Of a stretch of DNA of 64,000 nt, positions 18,881-28,100 are shown piece after piece. The notes under the pieces are model-generated. The model was given only the letters and a program-made list of their open reading frames with translations, did no database searches and was not told the DNA's origin. The stretch covers positions 1 to 64,000 of the forward strand of contig JALHLV010000012.1 of NCBI GenBank assembly GCA_022844405.1. The letters are read 5' to 3'. The number at the start of each line of letters is the position of its first letter. Within the stretch, counting starts at the first letter, position 1. The stretch is from Sphingomonadales bacterium (GTDB taxonomy: Bacteria > Pseudomonadota > Alphaproteobacteria > SMXS01). A program made the translations under genes and the position numbers.

Positions 18881-18971
18881 GTGGCTCGTCCCGCGCGGCA
18901 TTGCCACTTGATCAGCGGGCGGCCTGTGGCCACAGTGCGGCAGCGCCGCCATCCCCTGCGCCGGTCCCGCC

Positions 18972-19811
18972 ATGCTCTCCTACCGCCACGGATTTCACGC
19001 TGGAAGCCACGCCGACGTGCTCAAGCACGCGGTCTGCGCCTTCGTCGCCCGCTACCTGCAGCAGAAGGACGCGCCCATACTGTTCCTCGACACCCACGCG
19101 GGCCCGGGTCTCTACGATCTTGGATCGCCGGAGGCGGAGAAGACCGGGGAGTACCGTGAAGGTATCGGCCGGCTGATGCCCCACGCCGCGGATGCACCCG
19201 CACTGCTGTCGGACTATCTGGAAATGGTGCGGTCGCTGAACGGCGACGGCGGCCTACACACCTATCCGGGATCGCCGTGGCTGATCATGGCGCTGATGCG
19301 GGAACAGGACCGCGCCGTGTTCCACGAGCTGCACCCCACCGACGAAGCCAGCCTGTCCGCACTCGCCAGACGCCGCCACCGGGTCCATGTGGACAAGTCC
19401 GACGGCCTGCGCGGCCTGATAGCGCACATGCCGCCGCCGGAGCGGCGCGCGCTGTGCCTGATCGACCCGAGCTACGAGATCAAGACCGATTACGCGCTGG
19501 TCGCCGCGGCGGTGGCGCGGGCGTGGAAAAAGTTCCCCGGCGGGACCTATATCTGGTGGTACCCGGTCATAGACAGGGCGCGCGTGAGGGCGATGGAAGT
19601 CGCCATGCGCGCCGCGGGAATCCGCAAGACCTATAGGGTGGAATTGTGCATGTCGCCGGACACCCCGGAGCGCGGGATGACCGGCTCGGGTCTGTTTGTC
19701 CTGAACCCGCCCTTTACCTTTCCCGATGCGGCGACAGCCGCCCTGCCCTGGCTGGCGGACAAGCTGGGCGCGGCGGGCCCGCTCACGGCCGGCTGGCTGC
19801 TGCCCGAATAG
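18972..19811 (+). CDS. rlmJ: 23S rRNA (adenine(2030)-N6)-methyltransferase RlmJ
   Basis: A 279-residue SAM-dependent methyltransferase that modifies A2030 of 23S rRNA. The RlmJ N-terminus is unmistakable (MLSYRHGFHAGSHADVLKHA), as is FLDTHAGPGLYDL. The catalytic DPPY motif appears as LIDPSYE, a Pro-to-Ser variation. GLFVLNPPFTF near the C-terminus also fits. Single gene, preceded by the terminator of the receptor gene. Confidence 0.93.
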   Translation: MLSYRHGFHAGSHADVLKHAVCAFVARYLQQKDAPILFLDTHAGPGLYDLGSPEAEKTGEYREGIGRLMPHAADAPALLSDYLEMVRSLNGDGGLHTYPGSPWLIMALMREQDRAVFHELHPTDEASLSALARRRHRVHVDKSDGLRGLIAHMPPPERRALCLIDPSYEIKTDYALVAAAVARAWKKFPGGTYIWWYPVIDRARVRAMEVAMRAAGIRKTYRVELCMSPDTPERGMTGSGLFVLNPPFTFPDAATAALPWLADKLGAAGPLTAGWLLPE

Positions 19812-19896
19812 GCCCGATCGCGACCACGAACAGGAACCAGACGCCGATCACGGCGTTGCATCGCCGGTCGCGGCCGAGGCGGGCTGAGCGCCAGCA

Positions 19897-19921
19897 GGAA
19901 CCCGCCTCGCATCCAGGCGTT
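19897..19921 (+). promoter_or_regulatory. EcfG-type general stress promoter
   Basis: GGAAC (19897-19901), 16-nt spacer, CGTT (19918-19921): an exact match to the alphaproteobacterial EcfG consensus. It lies 39 nt upstream of the transglutaminase-like gene. Confidence 0.8.
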
Positions 19922-19959
19922 CCTGTGGCTCGACGAAGAACGAGGGCACGGGAAATCCC

Positions 19960-20862
19960 ATGAGATTTCTGCTCCGGCATACAACCACATACAGCTATGC
20001 CAACCCGGTCGCGCTGGGCCGGCACCGCCTGATGCTGCGGCCCCGCGACAGCCACGAGATGAAGCTGCACCAGGCGACCATGGCGATCTCGCCGCTCCCC
20101 AGCAACATCGTCTGGCAGTACGACGTGTTCGGCAACAGCATTGCCTATGTGGACTTCGACTGCCGAACGACGGAGTTGGTGATCGACAGCACCCTCGACG
20201 TGGAGCGCTTCGCCTTCATGCAGCCCGAAGCGATGCTGTCGGACCATGCCCGAAACCTGCCGCTCGCCTATTCCGCCGACGAGATCCGCGACCTTGCCGG
20301 CCTGCAGGAGCGCCACGTCCAGGATCCCGAGCACACGGTCGATCTCTGGGCCAAGGGCTTCCTGGCGCTGCCGGAAGGCACCGCGGGCACGAAGGAAACC
20401 CTGCCGCTGATCCGCGAGATCGCGGCGGCGATCAAGAACAACTTCGTCTACATCCCGCGCGACATCTACGGCACGCTGTCACCGCTGGAGACGCTGCGGG
20501 CCGGTTCGGGGACCTGCCGCGATTTCGCGTTCTTCATGATGGAGGCCATGCGCAGCCTGGGCCTCGCCGCCCGCTTCGTCAGCGGCTACATCTACGACGC
20601 CGCGCAGGATCCGGGATCGAACGCGGCGGGGGTGGTCGGCGGCGGCGCGACCCACGCCTGGGTGCAGATCTACCTGCCCGGCACCGGTTGGACCCATGTG
20701 GACCCGACCAACGCGCTCACGACAGATATCGAGCTGATCCCCGTCGCGATCGTGCGCGACCCGCACCAGGCGTCGCCGATCTCCGGCACCATCGAGGCCG
20801 CGCTCGGCGACCCGCTCGGCATGTCGGTGACCATCTCGATCACCAATCAGGCCCGCTGCTAG
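19960..20862 (+). CDS. Transglutaminase-like cysteine protease family protein
   Basis: A 300-residue protein with the bacterial transglutaminase N-terminal beta domain (LLRHTTTYSYANPV ... HRLMLRPRDSHEM) and a transglutaminase core. The catalytic triad is visible: Cys in RAGSGTCRDFA, His in GGATHAWVQIYLPG, and Asp in WTHVDPTN. No signal peptide, so cytoplasmic. Members of this family often act as proteases or amidases rather than cross-linkers; the substrate is unknown. The EcfG promoter 39 nt upstream puts it in the general stress response. Confidence 0.9.
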   Translation: MRFLLRHTTTYSYANPVALGRHRLMLRPRDSHEMKLHQATMAISPLPSNIVWQYDVFGNSIAYVDFDCRTTELVIDSTLDVERFAFMQPEAMLSDHARNLPLAYSADEIRDLAGLQERHVQDPEHTVDLWAKGFLALPEGTAGTKETLPLIREIAAAIKNNFVYIPRDIYGTLSPLETLRAGSGTCRDFAFFMMEAMRSLGLAARFVSGYIYDAAQDPGSNAAGVVGGGATHAWVQIYLPGTGWTHVDPTNALTTDIELIPVAIVRDPHQASPISGTIEAALGDPLGMSVTISITNQARC

Positions 20863-20944
20863 GCTTCCGGCCGGCGAGGCGTCGCGTTGTGTGCATAGCC
20901 GGTTACCATCGCATTCGCGATTCCGGCCTTCCGTCGGAAAATCA

Positions 20945-20969
20945 GGAACACACGACGGCCAGCCCCGTT
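20945..20969 (+). promoter_or_regulatory. EcfG-type general stress promoter
   Basis: GGAAC (20945-20949), 16-nt spacer, CGTT (20966-20969). It lies about 60 nt upstream of the PRC-barrel gene. Confidence 0.8.
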
Positions 20970-21028
20970 GTTCCGGTGTGCCGCCCCGATGACGCGGCAG
21001 CTTCCTCAACAACTCGAAGGGATGACCC

Positions 21029-21391
21029 ATGGATACGACGACTCACACCAGACTGATCGCCTCCGACCGCGTCGAGGGCACCACGGTCTACAACCCAGAC
21101 GGCGAGAAGATCGGCTCGATCGAGAGCGTCATGATCGACAAGCTGAGCGGCAAGGTCGCCTACGCCGACATGTCGTTCGGCGGCTTCCTCGGCATGGGCG
21201 ACAAGCATCATCCGCTGCCGTGGAGCGTGCTGAAATACAACACCGACATGGACGGCTACGTGGTCAACATCGACAAGGACAAACTGAAGAACGCGCCCAC
21301 CTTCGAGGCCGACGAGACACCCAGGTGGGACGACGAGACCTGGGGCAAACAGGTCCACAGCTATTACGGGGCCGCGCCATACTGGATGTAG
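21029..21391 (+). CDS. PRC-barrel domain protein
   Basis: A 120-residue cytoplasmic protein made of one PRC-barrel domain: LIASDRVEGTTVYNPDGEKI, then IESVMIDKLSGKVAYADMSF, GGFLGMGDKHHPLPWSVL and VVNIDKDKLKNAP. Such single-domain proteins are common stress-induced genes in alphaproteobacteria, but their molecular role is unknown. The EcfG promoter just upstream supports stress control. Single gene, ending 40 nt before the convergent permease gene. Confidence 0.88.
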   Translation: MDTTTHTRLIASDRVEGTTVYNPDGEKIGSIESVMIDKLSGKVAYADMSFGGFLGMGDKHHPLPWSVLKYNTDMDGYVVNIDKDKLKNAPTFEADETPRWDDETWGKQVHSYYGAAPYWM

Positions 21392-21431
21392 GCCGGCCAA
21401 TGGGCCATGGTGTCCGCGCCATGGCCCGCCT

Positions 21432-22511
21432 TTACACCGGCGGCGGCAGGTCGTTGCCGGTGTAGAGCTGGCTCTTCAGGTATTGCTGGATCGCGTAGCG
21501 GGTCAGCACCCCGATCACCGCCGCCATCGGCACGGCCAGCAGCAGGCCGACGAAGCCGAACAGGGCGCCGCCCGCCAGCAGCGCGAAGATCACGGCGACC
21601 GGATGCAGATCGACCTTCTCGCCCACCAGCATGGGCGTAAGCCAGTTACCCTCCGCCGCCTGTCCGACCAGAAACACGGCGGCGACGGCGGCGATCCGCC
21701 ATGGATCGTCGAATTCGATGGCCGCCATGCCGACGGCCAGGATCAGCCCGCCGACGGCGCCCACGAACGGCACGAACGACAGGAAGCCGGCGAAGATGCC
21801 GATGAACAGCCCGACTTTCAGCCCGATCAGGCTGAGCGTCACGGCGTAGAACGTGGCCAGCAGCACGCAAACCAGCGCCACGCCGCGCACCCAGGCAGCC
21901 AGGATGTCGTCAATCTGACCCGCCAGGCTTCGCACCACGTCGACCTGATTGCGCGGGATCCAGGACTCCAGCCTGGCGATGAAGCCGTCCCAGTCGCGCA
22001 GCATGAAGAAGGCAACAACCGGCGTCAGGAAGATCAGCGACAGCACGTTGAGCAGCGCAAGGCCGCTCGACAGCAGGCCGGTCAGCACGCCGGCGATCCA
22101 CGACCCGAAGCCGCCGAACGAACTGGCGAGGCCGTCCCGGATCTGGTTGGCGGTGTTCGGATCGACGCTCTGGTTGACCCTGTCGAGCAGCACCTGGAAT
22201 TTTTCCCTGGCGACATCGAGCAGCTTCGGTGCGCTGTCGACCAGATCGCCGAGCTGGTGAAGCGCGAGCGGCAGCAGCAGCGCGAACGCCGCCATGACCA
22301 TCAGCGCGAAGGCAACGGTGAGCAGCGACGTGGCCCAGACCCGGGAGAGGCCCCAGCGCTGCAGGCGGTCGCAGATCGGGTCGAGGAAATAGGCGACCGC
22401 GAGACCGGCGAGGAATGGCAGCAAGATCGTCCGGAGCAGCCATACGACGCCGAGGAACACGAGAAACCCGATCAGCCAGAAGGCCAGGCTGCGCCGCTGC
22501 GATGCCGTCAC
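21432..22511 (-). CDS. AI-2E family transporter (PerM/TqsA-like permease)
   Basis: A 359-residue polytopic inner-membrane protein. The start is GTG at 22511 with GGAGGAG 6 nt upstream; the frame is open further but has no protein character there. Hydrophobic helices begin at SLAFWLIGFLVFLGVVWLL and FLAGLAVAYFLDPICDRL. The family landmarks LSFVPFVGAVGGLILA and VGEKVDLHPVAVIFALLAGG are present near residues 270-320. Family members have been linked to autoinducer, ion and unspecified efflux; the substrate here is unknown. Confidence 0.9.
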   Translation of the reverse strand: MTASQRRSLAFWLIGFLVFLGVVWLLRTILLPFLAGLAVAYFLDPICDRLQRWGLSRVWATSLLTVAFALMVMAAFALLLPLALHQLGDLVDSAPKLLDVAREKFQVLLDRVNQSVDPNTANQIRDGLASSFGGFGSWIAGVLTGLLSSGLALLNVLSLIFLTPVVAFFMLRDWDGFIARLESWIPRNQVDVVRSLAGQIDDILAAWVRGVALVCVLLATFYAVTLSLIGLKVGLFIGIFAGFLSFVPFVGAVGGLILAVGMAAIEFDDPWRIAAVAAVFLVGQAAEGNWLTPMLVGEKVDLHPVAVIFALLAGGALFGFVGLLLAVPMAAVIGVLTRYAIQQYLKSQLYTGNDLPPPV

Positions 22512-22619
22512 GTCCGCTCCTCCCTTTGTCCCTGCGAGGCGACTGCGCGCAGGGTACCGAAGTGCCGCGACAGCGGCCACGCAAAAACTCCCCCGCCGTC
22601 GATCGCCCGCACCCAAAGA

Positions 22620-22651
22620 AAATCCCCCTCGCCGGGAAGCGAGGGGGATTT
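22620..22651 (-). terminator. Rho-independent terminator of the tonB-exbBD operon
   Basis: A perfect 13-bp stem (22620-22632 with 22639-22651) with a 6-nt loop. Read on the minus strand it is followed by a T-rich run (TTTTCTTT). It lies 43 nt past the last operon gene. Confidence 0.88.
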
Positions 22652-22693
22652 GATGGTCTGACCGGTTGACGGCCGGAGCGGCCGAGCCGTTGC

Positions 22694-23932
22694 CTACGAA
22701 GCGATCATCCAATAGGTGGCGAGCTTCTCGTAGGCGGCGTCGCCCTTGACGGCCTTGAAGGCCGCGTCGGCTTCGGCCTTCTTGCCGGCGCCGAGCAGGG
22801 CCTGGCCAAGGTGCAACTGCGCGGCAGCCGGATTCTTCAGGCCGCCCTTCTTGAGGCCGCTCTGAAAAGCGGTGACCGCCTTGTCGAACTGACCGTAGCT
22901 GAGATAGAACTCGCCGACCACGATGTCCTTCTCGCCGGTCTTCGCCGTGGCGGCTTCCTTCTCGATAGCCGGGGTCTCTTTCTTGTCGACGACCGCGGCG
23001 TCGTCGACCGTCTTCTTCAGACGCTCGTGGCGGCCGGCATCGTTTCCAACGCCGAGGAGCTTCTTGTCGTAGCCCTGCTTGATGGCGCGCTGGCCATCGC
23101 CAGGCACGCCGAGCAGCACCGCGACCTGTGCCATCTCCATGTAGTCATCGGCGGTGCTCAAGGTTCCCAGACGCTCCATCAGCCGGAAGCTTTCCAGGTT
23201 CATCGCGTCGCTGGCGTTGGTGGCACGGAACGCGTTGATCAGGTCGCGCCAGTAGTCCTTGTTGCTCGGCGCCACGCGGACGAGCTGCTCCAATGCGTCG
23301 CGCATGGAGTTGGCGTCCTTGGCCTTGTGGGCGCAGCTGAGCTGGATCTGGAGCCACTCCTCCTTCACCGGCTTGCCGGCCGCACGGGCGCTGTCCGCCA
23401 GCCGCTTGACCGTGGCCCCCGCCTCGCCGCACTTGCCCTGCAGGAACTGGCTCTGGGCAACCAGGACCTGCATGTCCGTGTCACCCGGATTCTGGGCCAG
23501 GTACTGCTGGGCAGTCTGCACGGCGGCGTTGTAGTTCTTCAGGCTGTAGTAGATCTGGATCAGGTTCCGGCGCAGGGTGGTGACCTCTTCCGGAGCCGCG
23601 ATACCGCTGTCGATCGTCGCCTGGAACGCTCTGGCAGCCTTGTCGTACTGCTTCAGGCCAAGATATGAATTCGCCTCGAACTGGCTGATCACATAATTTT
23701 CATAAGGCGTCCGTTTCTCGACGGCCTTGGCCTCCTCGATCTTCTGCAGCGCCTTGTTGAAGTCCTTGGCGGCAATCGCCTCCTGCGCGGCCTGCAGCGG
23801 CTTACCGACCTTCTCGCTCATCTTCTGCTGCTTGGGAGCGGCCAGGGCCGCGCCCGTGTCCACCACGGCGGTTGCCAGGACCGGACCGGCCAGGGCGACC
23901 ATCACGAGGGCGACGAGTTGTTTCCCGTTCAT
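22694..23932 (-). CDS. TPR-repeat periplasmic protein of the TonB operon
   Basis: A 412-residue secreted protein. ATG 23932 follows GGAAG and starts a signal peptide (QLVALVMVALAGPVLATAV, with ALAAPKQ after it). The rest is helical tetratricopeptide repeats, for example DFNKALQKIEEAKAVEK, QYDKAARAFQATIDSG and NYNAAVQTAQQYLAQNPGD. A TPR protein at the end of a tonB-exbB-exbD-exbD operon is a recurrent arrangement in alphaproteobacteria. A scaffold role in the TonB complex is inferred, not shown here. Confidence 0.8.
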   Translation of the reverse strand: MNGKQLVALVMVALAGPVLATAVVDTGAALAAPKQQKMSEKVGKPLQAAQEAIAAKDFNKALQKIEEAKAVEKRTPYENYVISQFEANSYLGLKQYDKAARAFQATIDSGIAAPEEVTTLRRNLIQIYYSLKNYNAAVQTAQQYLAQNPGDTDMQVLVAQSQFLQGKCGEAGATVKRLADSARAAGKPVKEEWLQIQLSCAHKAKDANSMRDALEQLVRVAPSNKDYWRDLINAFRATNASDAMNLESFRLMERLGTLSTADDYMEMAQVAVLLGVPGDGQRAIKQGYDKKLLGVGNDAGRHERLKKTVDDAAVVDKKETPAIEKEAATAKTGEKDIVVGEFYLSYGQFDKAVTAFQSGLKKGGLKNPAAAQLHLGQALLGAGKKAEADAAFKAVKGDAAYEKLATYWMIAS

Positions 23933-24018
23933 GTCTGTCTTCCATTTTCTCAAAGTTCTACGCGTCAACCACGCGATCCAGACGTTAGGTCCAAGACGTT
24001 GAACCCGGAATGAATGCG

Positions 24019-24447
24019 TCAGCCGCCGATCGAACTATCGTTGATCAGGCCCATCTTCTTCAGGCCGAGCCGCTGGGTGGCCGCCATCACCTTCGCCACG
24101 TACTCGTACTTCACGAGCTTGTGGGGACGGATGTGGATTTCCGGCTGCTTGGGCTGCGCGGCGACGGTGTTCAGGTAGCCGTTCAGCTGCCCCATGTTCT
24201 GGACGACGTTGCCGTTCCACAGCACCGTGCCGTCGAAGTCCACCTGCAGTTCGACCACTTCCGGCGGCTCGGGCGGCGCCGCCGGCTTGTTCACCGGCAT
24301 ATCGAGCTTCACGGCGTGCGTCTGGATCGGGATCGTGACGATCAGCATGATCAGCAGCACGAGCATCACGTCGATCAGGGGCGTGGTGTTCATCTCCACC
24401 ATCACGTCCGCTTCGTCCCGCGACGAGTTCCCTACGCTCATAGACAT
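24019..24447 (-). CDS. exbD: Biopolymer transport protein ExbD (second copy)
   Basis: A 142-residue protein with a single N-terminal TM helix carrying the proton-channel aspartate (TPLIDVMLVLLIMLIVTIP) and a periplasmic domain (VELQVDFDGTVLWNGNVV ... PEIHIRPHKLVKYEYVAKVM). It forms the energising complex with ExbB and TonB. It follows the first exbD by 27 nt. Two ExbD paralogues in one operon suggest a mixed ExbD dimer or a dedicated second copy. Confidence 0.93.
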   Translation of the reverse strand: MSMSVGNSSRDEADVMVEMNTTPLIDVMLVLLIMLIVTIPIQTHAVKLDMPVNKPAAPPEPPEVVELQVDFDGTVLWNGNVVQNMGQLNGYLNTVAAQPKQPEIHIRPHKLVKYEYVAKVMAATQRLGLKKMGLINDSSIGG

Positions 24448-24474
24448 TGGCTAAACTCCTTAAGGACAGACGGC

Positions 24475-24900
24475 TCAGGCGCCGGGACGGAGCGGTTCGG
24501 TGATGAAGCCGACCTTGACGATGCCCACGCGCTGGCACGCCACCACAACACGCCCCACGAACTCGTAGCGGGCCGCCTTGTCGCCGCGGATGTGGACTTC
24601 CGGCTGCGGATCGAGCACCGCCACGCTGGCGAGCTTCTCCGACAGTTCGGCGGGTCCAGCCACCTGCACCGCGTTCCAGTAGACATTGCCGGCGGCGTCG
24701 ATGGCGATGACGACGTTTTCAGGTTTCGTCACCGTCGCCTGGTTGGTCGCCTTCGGCAGCGTCACCGGCACCGTCGTGATCACCACCGGAATGGTGATGA
24801 GGAAGATGATGAGGAGAACGAGCATCACGTCCACGAGGGGCGTGGTGTTGATCTCGTTCATCACACCATCGGCGTCCTTATCTCCGACGGTCATTGACAT
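24475..24900 (-). CDS. exbD: Biopolymer transport protein ExbD (first copy)
   Basis: A 141-residue ExbD. TM helix with channel aspartate (NTTPLVDVMLVLLIIFLITI) and periplasmic domain (VVIAIDAAGNVYWNAVQV ... PEVHIRGDKAARYEFVGRVV). It starts 1 nt from the exbB stop codon, so translation is likely coupled. It differs clearly in sequence from the second ExbD. Confidence 0.93.
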   Translation of the reverse strand: MSMTVGDKDADGVMNEINTTPLVDVMLVLLIIFLITIPVVITTVPVTLPKATNQATVTKPENVVIAIDAAGNVYWNAVQVAGPAELSEKLASVAVLDPQPEVHIRGDKAARYEFVGRVVVACQRVGIVKVGFITEPLRPGA

Positions 24901-24901
24901 G

Positions 24902-25801
24902 TTAGTGGCTCCGGGCCGTCGCGGCGCGGCTCTGCACCAGGTAGGAACCGTAGTCGACCGTGAAGTTCTGGACGATGAACGCCGCAGCCTTGTTGCGGCG
25001 GACCAGCCAGTTGTAGCCGAGCACGGCCGGCACGGCGACGGCCAGACCGATGGCGGTCATGATCAGCGCTTCACCGACGGGACCCGCGACCTTGTCGATC
25101 GAGGCCTGACCGGCGACGCCGATGGCGATCAGGGCGTGATAGATGCCCCACACGGTGCCGAACAGGCCGACGAACGGCGCGGTCGAACCCACGGTGGCGA
25201 GGAAGGCCAGACCACCCTGGAGGCGGTTCTGGATGGTGTCGGATTCGCGCTGCAGGTTATTGGCGATCCACTCGGGCGCATCGATCTGGTCGGTCAGACG
25301 GCCCTCGTGGTGCTGGGCCGCGCCCAGGCCCTTTTCGATCAGGCTGCGGAACTGGTTGCCGCGCTCGAGCTTGTCGAGGCCTTCCTGCAGGCTCGGGGCC
25401 TTCCAGAAATCGCGGTCGACGGCCTTGGCTTGGCGGAACAGCTTCGTCTGGTCCCAGAGCTTGGTGAACAGGATGTACCAGGTGCCCATGGACATGACGA
25501 CCAGGATGAACAGCGTGCCCTTCGAGATGAAGTCGCCGTGTTCCCACATCGCCTTCAGGCCATAGGGGTTCTCGACTTCGGCCATCGTGGCGTCTTCGAT
25601 CGGCGCGGCTTCGGCCGGCACGGCGGCGTCGGCGGGAGCGGCCGGATCGGTCATGACGGGAGCATCGGCGGCCGGCGCCTCGGCGGCGGCATCCTGGGCC
25701 ATGGCGACGCCGGTGGCAACCGGGGCGACGATCAGGGCAAGGGCAAGGGCAACCGACGCAATCGCGCGGGCACCCCAGTGGCGGGTGGACAGGCGGTTCA
25801 T
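24902..25801 (-). CDS. exbB: ExbB / TolQ-MotA family proton channel protein
   Basis: A 299-residue protein. ATG 25801 follows GGAG and begins a signal peptide (IASVALALALIVAPVATGVA, then MAQ). A low-complexity Ala/Glu/Asp/Pro periplasmic segment comes next, then three TM helices: GTLFILVVMSMGTWYILF, LAFLATVGSTAPFVGLFGTV and ALIMTAIGLAVAVPAVLGYN. The signal-peptide form of ExbB, with an extended N-terminal periplasmic region, is known from alphaproteobacteria and xanthomonads. It supplies proton-motive force to TonB. Confidence 0.92.
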   Translation of the reverse strand: MNRLSTRHWGARAIASVALALALIVAPVATGVAMAQDAAAEAPAADAPVMTDPAAPADAAVPAEAAPIEDATMAEVENPYGLKAMWEHGDFISKGTLFILVVMSMGTWYILFTKLWDQTKLFRQAKAVDRDFWKAPSLQEGLDKLERGNQFRSLIEKGLGAAQHHEGRLTDQIDAPEWIANNLQRESDTIQNRLQGGLAFLATVGSTAPFVGLFGTVWGIYHALIAIGVAGQASIDKVAGPVGEALIMTAIGLAVAVPAVLGYNWLVRRNKAAAFIVQNFTVDYGSYLVQSRAATARSH

Positions 25802-25883
25802 GGTGTTATCTCCGTTTTCAATTCTTGACGTGGAGCCGGGTGCGCCGGCGCAGGTTGATTTCAAGGCGTGGAAAAGCACGCGG

Positions 25884-26519
25884 CTAGCCGCGTGCCTTCT
25901 TCAGCTCGAACACGACACGGAACTGGTGCCATACAGCAACAGGCTTGCCGTCCTTCGTTCCAGGGATGAACTTCCAGGCCTTGCGCGCTTCGGCGATCGC
26001 GGCCTTGTCGAGACGTTCGGAGCCGCTGCTTTCGACGACCGAGATGGTCTCGCCATCGACGCGGCCGTTGGGCTGCACCATGAATTTCAGGATGACGGCC
26101 CCTTCTTCACCCAGCCGGACGGACGTCGCCGGGTATTCAGGCTGCGTAATCGGCCGGCGGGGATCCTGCCGCGGCTCGGTCGGCGGCGCAGACGGCGGCG
26201 GCGGCGGCGGCGGCGGCGCCTTCTTAACCTCATTGGTGACGTTCTGGATGGCCGAGGTCGTAGCCGCGGTATCGAAGCTGATCATCGGCATGTCGACGAA
26301 GGCCGGCGGCGGCGGCTTGAAGTCCGGCGGCGGCGGCGGCGGCGGCGTATCGTCCTTGGCTACCTCATCGATGATTTCGGTCTCCATCGGCCCCTTCAGC
26401 ATCTCGATCATGGTGTTGCTGAGACCTGACATGAGCGCATAGAAGAGACCGGCATGGACCAGGATGACGAAGACGAAACCAAGCGCACGGCCGGAAATCG
26501 CGGATTGGGTATTGTTCAT
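25884..26519 (-). CDS. tonB: TonB energy transducer
   Basis: A 211-residue TonB. N-terminal anchor (GRALGFVFVILVHAGLFYAL), a proline-rich spanner with long proline runs (DDTPPPPPPPDFKPPPP and APPPPPPPPSAPP), and a C-terminal TonB domain (YPATSVRLGEEGAVILKFMV ... VVESSGSERLDKAAIAEARK, WKFIPGTKDGKPV). First gene of the operon; exbB follows after 82 nt. It would energise receptors such as the one encoded at 16188-18824. Confidence 0.93.
   Translation of the reverse strand: MNNTQSAISGRALGFVFVILVHAGLFYALMSGLSNTMIEMLKGPMETEIIDEVAKDDTPPPPPPPDFKPPPPAFVDMPMISFDTAATTSAIQNVTNEVKKAPPPPPPPPSAPPTEPRQDPRRPITQPEYPATSVRLGEEGAVILKFMVQPNGRVDGETISVVESSGSERLDKAAIAEARKAWKFIPGTKDGKPVAVWHQFRVVFELKKARG
26194..26346. 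repeat. GGC triplet repeats inside tonB
   Basis: Two near-perfect (GGC)n tracts, about 26194-26218 and 26326-26346, encode the proline runs of TonB. Triplet length changes would alter spanner length without a frameshift. Confidence 0.7.
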
Positions 26520-26683
26520 GGTTCCTCGACGCTGTGTATTTCAATCTTCCCCGAAGCGCCTTTCGGTTCGGCGCCGGCCGCCCTCCCCGGGCGGCGGGGT
26601 CCCCGGCACTGCGGCGGAGGACCTTGGACCTATCAATACGGCCATGGGCATGAACTGACAATGGCTCAAAGATTAACTTTTTT

Positions 26684-28096
26684 TCATCTTTCCGCGCTGC
26701 GCTTGAACAGGAAGCTCAGCGGCGGTTTGCGTCGTGGCTTGGATACAAACTGAATGACGGCGGTCAACCCGGGCAGGTTGTCGTGCAATTTCAGGAACGC
26801 GCCGTGCAATTTGGCGACGGCCGCCACCAGGCTCAGCCCCAGCCCCGACCCGGGACTCTTGCGCGCCGCGTCGAGGCGGACGAAACGGTGGATCACCCGC
26901 TCGCGCGCCTCGGCCGGAATCCCGGGACCACGGTCGCTGACCTCGATCAGCGGACCGAGGGGACCGAGCGAGGCCCGCAGCTCTATGGCGCTGCCGCGCG
27001 GCGAATACTTGATGGCGTTGTCGATCAGATTGGCGATGGCCTGGGCCAGCAGCTCGGGATGGGCGCGGACCTGGATGGGCTCGGCCGCATGCACGTTGAG
27101 GCGCAGCCCGCTCTCCTCAGCCACCGGCACGTAGAGGTCGCCGACATCGGAGATCAGGGTGGCCAGGTCCATGTCGACCATCTGGTCGCCGCTGACGCCG
27201 GCCTCGGCGCGGGCGATCTCGAGCAGCGAGTTGAGGATATGCAGCATGGTGTCCACTTCGCTGGCGGCATCGCGCATGGCGGTGCGCAGTTCCTGTTCGC
27301 CCCCCTTCCCGCCCGACGCCATTTCCAGCCGCGCTCCCAGCCGGGTCAGCGAGCTGCGGAAGTCGTGCGCGATGCTGTCGGTGACCGCGCGCATGGTCGT
27401 CATGCTGTCCTCGATCCGCGACAACATGGCGTTGAGCGATGCCGACACCACGCTGAACTCGACCGGCAGATAGCTCACCTTGACGCGGCGGGACATGTCG
27501 CCGCCCAGGATGTCCTCGGCGGTCTCGACGATGCTGCTCATGTGACGCCGCAGGAAATGCGACACCCGGAATCCGGCCACGATGGTCAGCGCCAGGGCGA
27601 TAATGAAGGCCAGCACGGCGGCCTTGATCACAAGCGCCGAGGGGATCCCCCACTCGTCGCGGGGCACCGCCACCAGAAGACGGTAGCGCCCGGGAAGCTC
27701 GGTCGCGGTGGCGCCCATGATCTCGGGCTCGGCGAAGGTCGACCGGCTGAGCGGCACCACCTCCCAGGAGAAGCCCGAGGCGGATCTGGCGGGCCAGGTC
27801 GTGAGGTTCCCGGCAACGCGGTAGCGGTAGCCGTCCTCGAACAAATACAGCATCCGCCCACTCGACGAGCTGGCCAGGCGGTTACGGATCATCGCCTCGA
27901 CCGCGGCCGGCCCCTCGGATTCATAGACGCTCTTCAGTGCCGCCAGTTCGCCGCCGACCTCGCGCGAAACCTGCTGCTCGTGAAGCTTCGACAGGTCGTA
28001 GTAGAGCACGCCGAAGGGGATCAGCGTCGCGATGATCGAGAGCGGAATCAGGGCGCGCGCGATCTGGAGGGTAGCGCTCTGGGGGCGGATCGCCAC
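26684..28096 (-). CDS. Sensor histidine kinase (HAMP-HisKA-HATPase)
   Basis: A 470-residue inner-membrane kinase starting at GTG. TM1 is at about residues 10-30 and TM2 at about 165-190 (AAVLAFIIALALTIVAGF), flanking a periplasmic sensor region. A HAMP domain follows, then HisKA with the phospho-acceptor His in SIAHDFRSSLTRLGAR. The ATPase has N box ANLIDNAIKYSPRG, G1 SDRGPGIP and G2 GSGLGLSLV. It sits 4 nt after the response regulator gene and is its likely partner. The signal is unknown. Confidence 0.9.
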   Translation of the reverse strand: MAIRPQSATLQIARALIPLSIIATLIPFGVLYYDLSKLHEQQVSREVGGELAALKSVYESEGPAAVEAMIRNRLASSSSGRMLYLFEDGYRYRVAGNLTTWPARSASGFSWEVVPLSRSTFAEPEIMGATATELPGRYRLLVAVPRDEWGIPSALVIKAAVLAFIIALALTIVAGFRVSHFLRRHMSSIVETAEDILGGDMSRRVKVSYLPVEFSVVSASLNAMLSRIEDSMTTMRAVTDSIAHDFRSSLTRLGARLEMASGGKGGEQELRTAMRDAASEVDTMLHILNSLLEIARAEAGVSGDQMVDMDLATLISDVGDLYVPVAEESGLRLNVHAAEPIQVRAHPELLAQAIANLIDNAIKYSPRGSAIELRASLGPLGPLIEVSDRGPGIPAEARERVIHRFVRLDAARKSPGSGLGLSLVAAVAKLHGAFLKLHDNLPGLTAVIQFVSKPRRKPPLSFLFKRSAER

Positions 28097-28100
28097 GCGG

